DNA of 64,000 nucleotides from Psychromonas marina (lineage in GTDB: Bacteria; Pseudomonadota; Gammaproteobacteria; Enterobacterales; Psychromonadaceae). Where the stretch lies: positions 1 to 64,000 of the forward strand of contig NZ_BSPQ01000021.1 in NCBI RefSeq assembly GCF_030161115.1. Reading direction: 5' to 3'. The position numbers and the translations under genes are program-made. This document shows, in pieces, positions 1-12,000 of the stretch; position 1 is the stretch's first letter; every line of letters starts with the position of its first letter. Under the pieces are notes generated by a model. It did not search any database. It was not told the DNA's origin and was given only the letters and a program-made list of their open reading frames with translations.

Positions 1-3000
1 CCGCCACTGATAAAGATGGCGATAACAGCGATGGCGCAATGAATATTACCATCACCGATGGCACCAATGCCGCTGGTGATGATCAAGGCACAGTTACACT
101 GACCGAAGGGGATTTAGACACGGCAGGTGATGGCGTTAATATTGGTGATACTGACACCAGTTACCCAGCGATAAAATCAGGCACCTTTGTGATTGCGGCA
201 GGTGAAGACCGCCTTGTACCAGACTCGGTTAAAATTGATCCTAGCTTACAAGCTGATTTAATCACTGAACTACAAAATGAACTCACTTCTGGCGGTCAAC
301 CGCTGACCTTTAGTGTTAATACTAATGGTGATTTAATCGGTGAACTTGCTGACGGCACGGTTGCAGTAACCGTTGCCTTATCTGGTGCGCAGCAAGGTCA
401 AGATATCAACGTCACAGTCGAGATTACGCAACAGCTGCCACTTGATCATAACGACACAGACACCGCAGGTTACGTGACCTTTGATGGTGATGACTTGCAT
501 ATTAATGTGCCAGTACAAGCAACCGATACCGATGATGATGATTTAGATAAGCCTGCAAATATTGAAATCATTATCAGCGATGGTGCTGATGTGTACTTTG
601 GTTTTGATAACGGTGTCATCATTAATGAATCAGCTCAAAACAACGTTATTACTGGAAATATTCCATTAAATGTTGGCTCTGATGAAATTGACTCAATTGT
701 ATTCCATTCCGTTCAACCAGAGCTAGAGGGCATTACCAGTAACGGTTTAGCAACAACCTATATTGTACAAGGTAGTATTGTTACTGTTTATGACATCACT
801 AATACCCCAGTGTTAACAGTTACTGTCGCGACAGATGGTTCATACGAAGTGACGGTCATGGGTCCTGTGGATCAAACTGCATCAACTGATAGTATCAATA
901 TTGATTTGGCTGTCACCGCCACTGATAAAGATGGTGATGTTGCTCAAGGATCAATGGATATCACTATTATTGATGGTGATGATGCAGTTGGTGGTAACAC
1001 AAATATTACTGAGTCTATGACCTTAACGGAAGGTGATCTTGATGTTGATGGAACAGGTAGCAGTTATCCTGTTAGCCAATCTGGCGAATTTGAGTTTATT
1101 GCAGGTGTAGATCGTTTACAGCCTAACTCGCTTCAAGTTGACCCTTTGCAAGTTGATGCATTGATATCAGAATTGGCTTCTGAACTTACCTCTGCTGGTC
1201 AAGCATTAAACTTTTCGTTAAATGCAGACGGTAATATTGTTGGTCGATTAAATGGAGAAGTCGCGTTAACGGTCGAACTGTCTGCATTGCAAAATGGACA
1301 AGACCTTACTGTGACGGTTGTAATCACGCAAAATCTTCCGTTAGACCATAAAAACAGCGGTGATATTGTTGGGTATATTACCTCTGACAATGATCAAATC
1401 GGCATTAAAGTACCACTTCAGGCAACCGATAGTGATGGAGATTTTCTGTTAACTCCGACTGATATCAGTATCCTTATCAATGATGGTGCTAACCCGTCAT
1501 TTGCTGTTGATTCCGACGATGGTACGCTTGTTAATGAATCATCAGATTCTAGCATCGCTATACAGGGGCAATTAAATCTAGATATTGGTTCTGATACGAT
1601 TAAAAGCATGTTGTTTGCTGAAACGCAACAATCCCTTGAAAACCTAACCAGTAATGGAAACGACACACGCTACGATGTGGATGGTAAGACCATCACATTA
1701 TTTAATAGCGATGATCAACCGATCATGGTAATCACTGTTGAAACAGATGGAAAATATACGGTAACAGTCAGTGGTCCGATTGATCAGCAAGATAGCTTAT
1801 CAACAGATTTGAACTTAGCGGTTACTGTGACTGATCAAGATGATGATAGCGCATCAGGTACAATGAAGATTAGCATTACCGACGGAATTAATGCCGCCGG
1901 TGGTGAAACTGCGAACGTTGAAATAACCGAACCGCTGTTAAGTCCAAACGATTACCCAATGTCGGCTGATACTAATATCACGCTGTCTGCAGGATCTGAT
2001 CGCCTTGATGTTGATACAGTAGGCATTGATTTAACACAGAAAGATGCATTAATTGATGAGTTAAAAGCAGAGCTAACTTCAGGCGGTGAAGCGCTGATAT
2101 TTACGTTAGAAAGTGGAGCGCTAGTTGGCAAACTTGCAACTGGAGAGACTGCTGTTAGCATAATCGTAACGTCAGTCCAAGATGGTCAAAATGTTACTAG
2201 CACAATAAAAATCGAACAGTTTTTACCACTGGATCATAATCCATCTGGTAATAGCGCGGGATTTGTCAGCGAAAATGGCGATAGCATTGCAATCAATATT
2301 CCTCTGCAAGGTAAAGATACCGATGGTGATAGCTTAGATAATCCTGCTGTTATAACGGTTACTATTAAAGATGGTCAAGTACCATCATTTGGAGATGACT
2401 CTGGTATTTCACTTAATGAACAAGGTGATGAAAATAGTATATTGTCAGGCTCTATTATTGTTAATACTGGTAGTGATGCCATTGAATCAATCCTCTTTGA
2501 TGCTGCTGATACACAATCTGCTTTTAATGGTGTTACCAGCAATGGTAACCCAACAACTGTTCATGTTGATGGTGATCAGTTACTGTTGAAAGATAGTGGT
2601 GGCAACACGGTACTTGAAGTTAACATCAATATTGATGGCACTTACACTGCGAAAATCACCGGAGAGTTAGATCAGAGTGTAGGTAACAAACTCAACTTGC
2701 CTATCAATGTGACCGTCACAGATGATGATGGCGATAGCGCTAAAAGCAGTATCAATATTGAAGTCATTGATGGCCTTGATGCTACTGGCGGTCAACGTCT
2801 CGATATAACGGCAATTGAAGGAGATCTTGAAACGGTAAGTGGTGGCTCGACCTACATAAAAACCACCTCTGGATCCTTTGAAATAGCCGCAGGTGAAGAT
2901 CGTCTTGACCCCACTACAGTAAGTCTAGATTCAACACAAACATCCACACTTATTGCAGAGCTAGAATCGACTTTAACCTCTGCGGGTGAAAATTTACAAT

Positions 3001-6000
3001 TCATCCTGAGTAATGATGGTACTACTTTAGTGGGTACTACTCGAGTTGGCGGTGATATTGCCGTAACCATTACATTAACAAGTATGCAAAATGGCGATGG
3101 AATTGATGTCAACGTTGAGTTCAAGCAACACTTGCCATTGGATCATAATAAAGTAACTGATAGTTTTGGCTTGGTGAAAAGCAATGGTGATGACATTACC
3201 ATTAGCTTGCCAGTACAAGCACAAGATACCGATGGAGATAACTTAGTAACTTCTGCTAACGTAGATATTACCATTCAAGATGGTGATGATCCTGCTTTTG
3301 CAGTTGATGACGTTAAAGTGATTACTGAAACTGAAGGCAGTCAAACTATCACTTCAGAGATTGGACTTGATGTCGGTAGTGATGTCATTGCTAAGGTTGA
3401 ATTTGATACTGTGCAGGCGTCGCTTGATGGTTTAATCACTAACGGTCAATCAACAAGTTATAAAGTCGAAGGGAACGTGATCACCGTTAGTATTAAAGAC
3501 GGCGTAAATGATGGCGATCCCGTACTTACGATCACCATCAATAAAGATGGGACCTATACAGTTAAACAAGATGAACCACTTGAGCAAGATAATAATGCAC
3601 AAGATGAGATTGCTCTGAGCTTGGGAGTGTTAGCAACCGATAATGATGACGATGTAAGTAATCAAGGTAAAGTACTGATTACCATCAAAGATGGTTTGGA
3701 TGCGACTGGTGAAAATATATCTGCAAATCTAACTGTTATAGAGGGACAGGCTGTACTACCAGATGTTGGCGTGAGTTTTCCAACGACAGGCACTGCAGAG
3801 TTTACTGTAGAAGCCGTTAACGAGAATTTAGTTGCTGATACGATGCGTGTTGAGGACAGCGTGCGTGATGCACTTTTAATCGAATTAAATAACCTAACAT
3901 CAGACGGTGAAGCGCTAACATTTACGTTTAGCACTGATACTGATGGCATGATTACCATTGTAGGCTCAACTGCAACCACACCAAGTGGTAGTACTGAAAT
4001 ATTACTCGTTACACTAACACCAGAGCAAAAAATTAACGGACATGTTGAAGTCAGTATGTCCATTAAGCAAAGTGGGGCACTTGACCATAACAATAACTCG
4101 GGTACTTACGTAAAACTAAGTGATGATAAAATCACTGTTGATATTCCTGTGCAAATGCGTGATTCAGACGATGATCCGCTTATTCAACCTGTCAATGTAA
4201 AAGTCACTATCAGTGATGGGGCGAATGCAAGTGGTAATGAAACGGCTAAGGTGGAAATCACCGAACCGGGATTAAGTCCAAATAATTACCCTGTCTCTGC
4301 AGACACTGATATAACATTATCTGCCGGTGCAGATCGTCTGCTTGCCAGCACAGTTGGCATTGATCCACTACAGAAAGATGCTTTAATTAATGAGTTAAAA
4401 GCAGAGCTTACTTCTGGTGGTGAAGCACTGATATTTACACTCGATAATGGCGTGTTAGTGGGTAAACTTTCTGGTGGAGAGATTGCGGTCAGCATTAGGG
4501 TGACCTCAATACAAAATGGCCAAGATGTTACTAGCACAATAGAAGTCGAACAGTTTTTACCGCTGGATCAAAATACCTCTGGTAATAGTCTTGGATTTGT
4601 CAGCGAAAATGGCGATAGTATTGCAATCAAAGTTCCCCTACAAGGTCAAGATCGTGATGGTGATAGCTTAGATAATCCCGCCGTTGTAACGGTAACAATC
4701 AATGATGGTCAAGCGCCATCATTTGGCCTTGATTCGGGTATTTTACTGAATGAAGAAAGCAATGAAAATGATCTGTTATCAAGCAGTATTGTGGTTAATA
4801 CCGGCAGTGACGAAGTCAAATCAATTACCTTTGATGCAGCCAATATGCAATCTGGGTTTGATGGAATTACTAGTAATGGTAATCAAACAGAGGTTTATGT
4901 TGATGGTGATCAGTTACTGCTAAAAGATAGCAATGGCAACACCGTGCTGGAAATTAATATTGATGTTAATGGCAATTACACTGCGAAAATTACTGGTGAA
5001 TTAGATCAGGTTGTTAATAACGAACTTAACTTTCCGATCAAGGTGATCGTAACCGATTCTGATGATGATAGCGCGAACGGTATCATCAATATAAAAGTAA
5101 CTGATGGCGATGATGCAATAGGTGGTCAGAACCTTGTTATGACTGTTGTTGAAGGAGATCTTGAAACTTCAAATGGTGGTTCTAGCTATCCTAAAAACAG
5201 CGCGGCTTCCTTTGATATCGGTGCTGGGGAAGATCGTCTCGACCCAAGTAAGGTTAGCCTAGATTCGACACAACTAGATGCGTTGATTGATGAGTTAGAG
5301 TTAACCTTAACCACAGCGGGTGAAAGCTTAGAGTTCATACCGAGTTTAGATGGTAAGTCATTAGTCGGAACCACAACACCTGGCGGTCAGGTTGCAGTGA
5401 CCATTACCCTGTCTGGCACTCAGCTTGCTGACGGTGATGGTATAAAAGTGAATGTTGATTTTCAACAAAGCTTGCCATTGGATCATAACAATGCATTCGA
5501 TAACAGTGGTTTTGTTCAAACTGTTGGTGACGACATTACCATTAGTGTACCTGTGCAAGCATTAGATACAGATGGGGATGATTTAGTCACAGCGGCTAAA
5601 GTAGATATCACTATCAAAGATGGTGATGATCCAGTTTTTGCTATTGATGACATTAAAATAATAACAGAGACAGAAGGTAGTCAGACTATCAGTTCAGATA
5701 TTGGACTGGATGTCGGTAGTGATGCTATCGCTAATATTGACTTTAATGCAGTGCAGGCTTCACTTGTTGGTTTAACCACTAACGGACAAGCAACAAGTTA
5801 TAAAGTCGACGGGAACGTGATCACTGTTAGTATTAAAGACGGCGTAAATGATGGCGACCCCGTACTTACGATCACTATCAATACAGATGGTACTTATACA
5901 GTTAAACAAGATGAACCACTTGAGCAAGATAATAATGCACAAGATGAGATTGCTCTGAGCTTGGGCGTGTTAGCAACCGATAATGATGACGATGTTAGTA

Positions 6001-9000
6001 ATCAAGGGCAAGTGCTTATTACTATCAAAGATGGTTTAGATGCGACTGGTGAAGGTGTAACGGCGAGAGTAAGAGTAGTAGAAGGAGATATCGAAAATCC
6101 TTCCAATAACCGCGGTTACCCATCAACAGGTACTGCTAACTTTACCGTTGAAGCCCTGAACGATAATTTAGTTGCTGATACAACGCGTATACAACCTGCT
6201 GTACAAGCAGCATTGTTAGCAGAATTGAACGATTTAACATCTAATGGCGAAGATCTGGCATTTACTTTTAGTACAGATATTAATGGCTTGATAACTATTA
6301 CTGGCTCGACGGCAACCATACCGAGCACTGAAATTTTACAGATAACACTAACACCTGAACAACAAATTAACGGTGATGTAAAAGTAAATATGCTCATTGA
6401 GCAAAGTGGACCTCTGGATCATAACAATGATTCGGGTCGCTTCGTGAAACTAAACAGTGATAAAATCACTGTTAGGATTCCTGTGCAGATGAGTGATTCA
6501 GATGGAGACGCACTTGATAAACCAGTTAATGTAATAGCGGTTATCAAAGATGGCGATGATCCTAAATTTGGTGCTGACAGCACTATTAACTTAAATGAAG
6601 GAAATAATGGCATCGTTTCTGGCTCTGGACAAATTGATGTTGACACCGGAAGTGATCAAGTTGTTAAGGTGTACTTTGATGAGACCCAATCTTCGTTAAA
6701 TAACTTAACCAGTAATGGTCAAGCAACTGCCTTTACAGTGAGTGCTGATGGTAAAACGTTACTGGTCACATTAGCTGCAAATACTAGTGTAGAAGTGATG
6801 AAAATCACGGTTGATATCAACGGAAATTACCAAGTTGAGCAAACACAACCGATCGACCAAGTTGATGATCCAACGAATGATCAAGAAACCATCATTATTG
6901 ATGTATTCGCAGATGATGTAGATGGTGATTCCAGTTTACCTGGACATATCAATATTGTGGTTAATGACGGTATGAATGCCATCGGTGGTCAAACGGGTTC
7001 GATTATCATCTCTGAAGGTGATTTAACCCCTGCAGGAATCGATGGCTACCCTGTAACTGGTACTACTCAGATTAGTGTTATAGCGGGTGTAGATCGCCTT
7101 GACCCTGATACTGTCGAAATCGACAGCGATACTGTTAATGCATTAATTATTGAACTACAAAATGAATTAACAGCAGGTGGTGTTGCTATTACCTTTACCT
7201 ACAGTAACGGTATATTAACAGGTGTTACAGGTAATGTTGAAGTGATGAGCATTGCGGTAACAGCAGCTCAAAATACTACTAACGATAAAGATGTAGAGGT
7301 GACTCTTAGCATTACACAAAACCAACCACTGGATCATCAAGGTGGAAATAGCGATGGCATGGTATCAACGGATGGAGATCAGATTAAGATCACTGTACCT
7401 GTGCAAATAAAAGATACTGACGGAGATAAATTAGATTCCGCTATTTCCGTTGGAATCACTATTAATGATGGTGATGATCCGTTAGTTACTGCTTTTGAGC
7501 CGATTGTTGTTGATGAAAGTGCATTAAATAATGAAGGTTCTAATCCATCAAGCAATGATGAAAAAGCAAATGGGAAAATTACGGTTGATAGTGGTAGTGA
7601 TGAAGTGACTGATTTTATTATTGACGTTGCTACTTTTAATCAACAAAATACAGGTGCTCTGCTGTCAAATGGCCAGCAAATAACGCTATCTTATAACACT
7701 AGTGCTGATCAGTATGAAGGTAAGGTTGGCAATAGCACTATTTTTGTCGTCACGCTCAGTAACAGTGGTGAATATGAGTTTACCCTAAAAGACAATATTG
7801 ACCATAAAGAGGGCACTGCAACAGATCTTCAACAAGTTATCACCTTACCGATACAAGCTGTTGATCAAGATGGTGATAAGAGTATTACGGTTAATGTACC
7901 TATTACTATTAAAGATGATCAGCCAAGTGGTACAGATGTGACCTTAAGTACTGTTGAAGGTCAGTGGACTGGCACTGCTGATGTACTTGCGGATAGCAAT
8001 GTAGGTGCTGACGGCGCTAAAGTGACCTCGGTTATTATTGATGGTGTTGAACGTAACCTTATCGGAATAGAAGATAATACTTTCATAGTGCTTGACGATT
8101 CTTCACCTCAAGTAGAGCTAGGTACGCTTTACATTAATGCCAATGGCGATGTTAAATTCCAGTCAAATCCCAATTTACCACATGATATAGAAGAAATTAC
8201 TGAGACGATTACTGTCAATATCACAGATGGTGATGGTGACACTGACAGCAGTATTATTACCTTAAAAATTAGTGATCAGGATGCCACATTAAGCACTAGT
8301 AATAGTAGCGGTTTTGAAGACAACAGCAGCCCATCTGACAGTATTGATGCTAATTATCAAGGCATTGTTATCAATATGGAAATTAATGCTGGTGATATTG
8401 ACCGTGGTGAATCTGTGGATACGGTTACCATTACACCAGTGGGTGATATGCACGGTGACTTTATCTTTAATGGTGCAGTAATTATTCCAAATGTTGATGG
8501 TTCAATTACCCTTGGGGAAGATGCCTTCGTCGTTAATGGGAATATATTCACATTAACCGGCGTGACCTTTATGCCTGACGAAGACTTCTCAACCATTAAT
8601 GGTGATTTGAACTTCGATGTAAGTGCTGAAATTATCAATACAGATGGTAGTAAACATCCCGGTATGACAGGTAGCTTTACCATACATGTCGACGGAGTCG
8701 CTGATATTCCAACATGGGATGATGCAAATACCACCTACCACTATACCGTTACGGAAGACACCGATAGCGTTGACTTAAATTTAACGGCAATACTTGAAGA
8801 TGACGATGGTGCTAATACCAGTTCAGAAGATCTGTATTACTTCATTACCATCAAACAGGGTGAAGGTACTTTAGTTGGTGATAACTTAGATGAAACCGCT
8901 ATTGGTTCGAACATCTATAAAGTGCCTGCTGAAGATATAGGATCTGTTCAAGTGACCCCTGCTGAGAACTTCAGTGGCGACATTAAACTCGATGTGTACG

Positions 9001-12000
9001 CGCAGAGTGAAGAGCGTGATAACAGTGATACGGCTGATTCAGTAGTGAAAGAGATCATCATTAACGTCATCCCAGATGCTGATCAAGTTACCATCAAAGT
9101 GAAACGTATTGAATCCGATGAAGATCAGTTGATTGACTTAAAAGATCACATTTTCTTAACGCCTGAAAGTGATAATGATGATGGTTCAGAGCAAGCCTTT
9201 GTACGCATAGATGGCCTACCTACAGACGCTATCTTGTTGTTTGATGGACAAGCATTAGTTGCCGATGTTGATGGGAAATATGAAGTTTCTTACGATGATA
9301 TTGATAAACTACAGCTAAAACCAATTCCCGAGAGTAATGTTGATTTTACTATAAAAGTGGAAGGCGTAATCAAAGATACAGCGACAATCACAAACCCTGA
9401 TGGTACAACCACAACAACGGTAGTCAATGAATATGTTACGGCAGAGCAAACCGTTGAAGTTGACTTAACCGGTGTTGCTGATGATCCGAACTTTGATTTT
9501 ACCAATACAGCATGGACTGCACTAACCGATGGTCGTACTGGACTCGAAACGACCATTGATCAAGATAACTCTGCCGTTTTTGACTTCACTGTCATGTCAA
9601 GTGAACACGTATTAGCGCCTACTGACAATTCAGAAACACTGAGCTTGGTTATTTCTAATCTTCCTGAGGGTGTAACTGTTTTTGATGCCAACGGCAATGA
9701 ACAATCGCTGGTTTATGTCGGTACTGATGCCAATGGTCATCCTAAATATGAAGTGAATCTTGATACTATAAATGGCATTACGATAACGCCACCATTAATG
9801 AGTACCGCTGATATCGATCTTGATGTGCGATTGGTGGTGACAGAAAACGACGGTGATAGTAAATCCTTTGATGGTCACTTGGTTATCCATGTTGAACCGA
9901 TGGTTGATGCAACAGATTACAGCAAAAACTCAAATGGTAATGAAGATAACTTTGTTAATTTAAATTGGCAACCTGAGCTGATTGATAGTAAGGAAGTGAT
10001 TACCGGCTTGGTGATTAAAGATCTACCTGCAGATTATGAATTGTACATAGGTAATACCTTAATCGCTTCTGGCGGTGGTGAGATCACCTTAACAGCAGCA
10101 CAAGTTGTTCAGATCACAACCGATGGACAATCACTGCGTGTTATAGCCCCCGAAGATTCAGATGTTGATATTACATTGAAAACACAAGTGACAATCACAG
10201 AAGTAGATGTCGATTCAACAGTGACGGATGTGAAAAACATTGAAGGCACACTTAACGTTAATATAAATGCAGTTGTTGAAAACGATGGCATCTTAGCGAT
10301 GGTCGATAATAATAGTGATGTGACAAATATAATTAACAGTGATGCAAATGGTGTTATCGACATCAATATTAATACAACAGGCGATCAAGCATTTACTAAT
10401 GGGTTAAGTTTCATTGAAGATGATCTGAGCAGTGCTGAAGTGATTGAGAAAGTAATTATTACCTTAGTCGATAGCAATGGTAATACCATCACAGATCAAA
10501 ACACCCTAGATCAATTTTTAGTGACAGGCGGGATTAATGACGGTGATGGTAGCTGGACGGTTCCACAATCTGAACTGGATAATCTACAAATTATTGCAAC
10601 CGTTGCTCAGACATCGCCTGTCTATGTGCGTATATCGGCTGAAATTCGTGACCTAGGTGATAATAATGAAGGCGATTCCAGTAGTGCTGTCATAAAAGAA
10701 GTTGATAGCGTTATTGAGCTTGATTTCCAAGGCGTATCAGGTGGTAGCGAGTTAGCTGGAAATATTGATATTGATAATGATGTCATCATTATTGGTAGTG
10801 AAGATAAATTACTTGATTTTGGTGATCAATTAAATGCATTTATCTCTATCAGCACGGATCTTTCAGAGCAAAGTAATGATGTATTTACGCTTGTCATTAG
10901 TGGTTCAGCGCTTCCTAGTAATGCATCTATTACAGGTGCCGAATATAACTATGAAACAGATGAGTATGTACTTAACGTAGATGTGGATTCAACAGGTGCA
11001 GTTGATTTCTCTGCATTGGGTATTCAATTACCTCAAGACTTTTCCGGTGATTTTGAACTCGATGTTAAATATGTCAATACTGATAATGTCAGTGGTGATG
11101 TGCAAGAGGTCTTTGGCACAATTCCTGTTAAGGTTAACCCTGTTGTGGATATCCCTAGTAATTCACAAATCGGAGAGAGCACACCAGAAATTGAGATTAA
11201 TGTTGTTAAGACAGATGGACTAGATAGCGATAAACAACCAATAACAGATGGCAGTGCGGATGTTGATTATACGGATGTTGCCTATGAAGATGGTGTGATT
11301 ACGCTTGATTTAAGTGTCGCCCTTGCTGATAACAGCAGCACTTTGAACCAAGGGTTGGAAACCGTGACTTCAGTAACGCTCACTGTTGATGCTACAAACG
11401 GTTTCTTTGTTGAATCCGATGGTTCATTAGTTTCTGAAATTACGCTACTTGAAGCAGAATTGAATAATATTCAATTCAAACCAGAAGAGGACTTCAGTGG
11501 ATCTGTCAGTGTTGCTGTGAAAGTTGATATTACAGATACAGTAAACTTCGACCAAATCGGCGGTTCAGCATCTGATAGTGGTTCTTACTCTACTAATGTA
11601 AGTTTTGACGTTGTCGCTGTTAATGATGCAGTAACTTGGACAGGACCTGATAAAATTATCGGTCAAGAAGACGCTGGCGGTATCTCACTGACCGGTGTTG
11701 GTGGTTCGATTGTTGATGTTGATGACTCAGAACAAATCCTGTCTATAAAACTGACAGGGGTACCTGATGACTTCATTATTGAGGGGGCTGCTAATAACAG
11801 TAATGGAGAATGGAGTATTTCGGTACCAGCGAATGCAACCACGTTCAATTTAGATAATATCAAAGTAATTCCACCTGAAGACTTCAGTGGTGAAATTGAA
11901 TTAAATGTGGTTGTTTACAGTAAAGAAGACTCATTAGATGAAGTTGCAGAAAATACAACCCCTCTTATTATTGATGTACAACCAGTGGCTGACCGCGTTG

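Noticed and set aside
3481-6020. Reading the near-identical repeat units as an assembly error
   Set aside because: The two copies differ at scattered positions and by a 6-bp indel, which fits a real duplication, though long reads would settle it.
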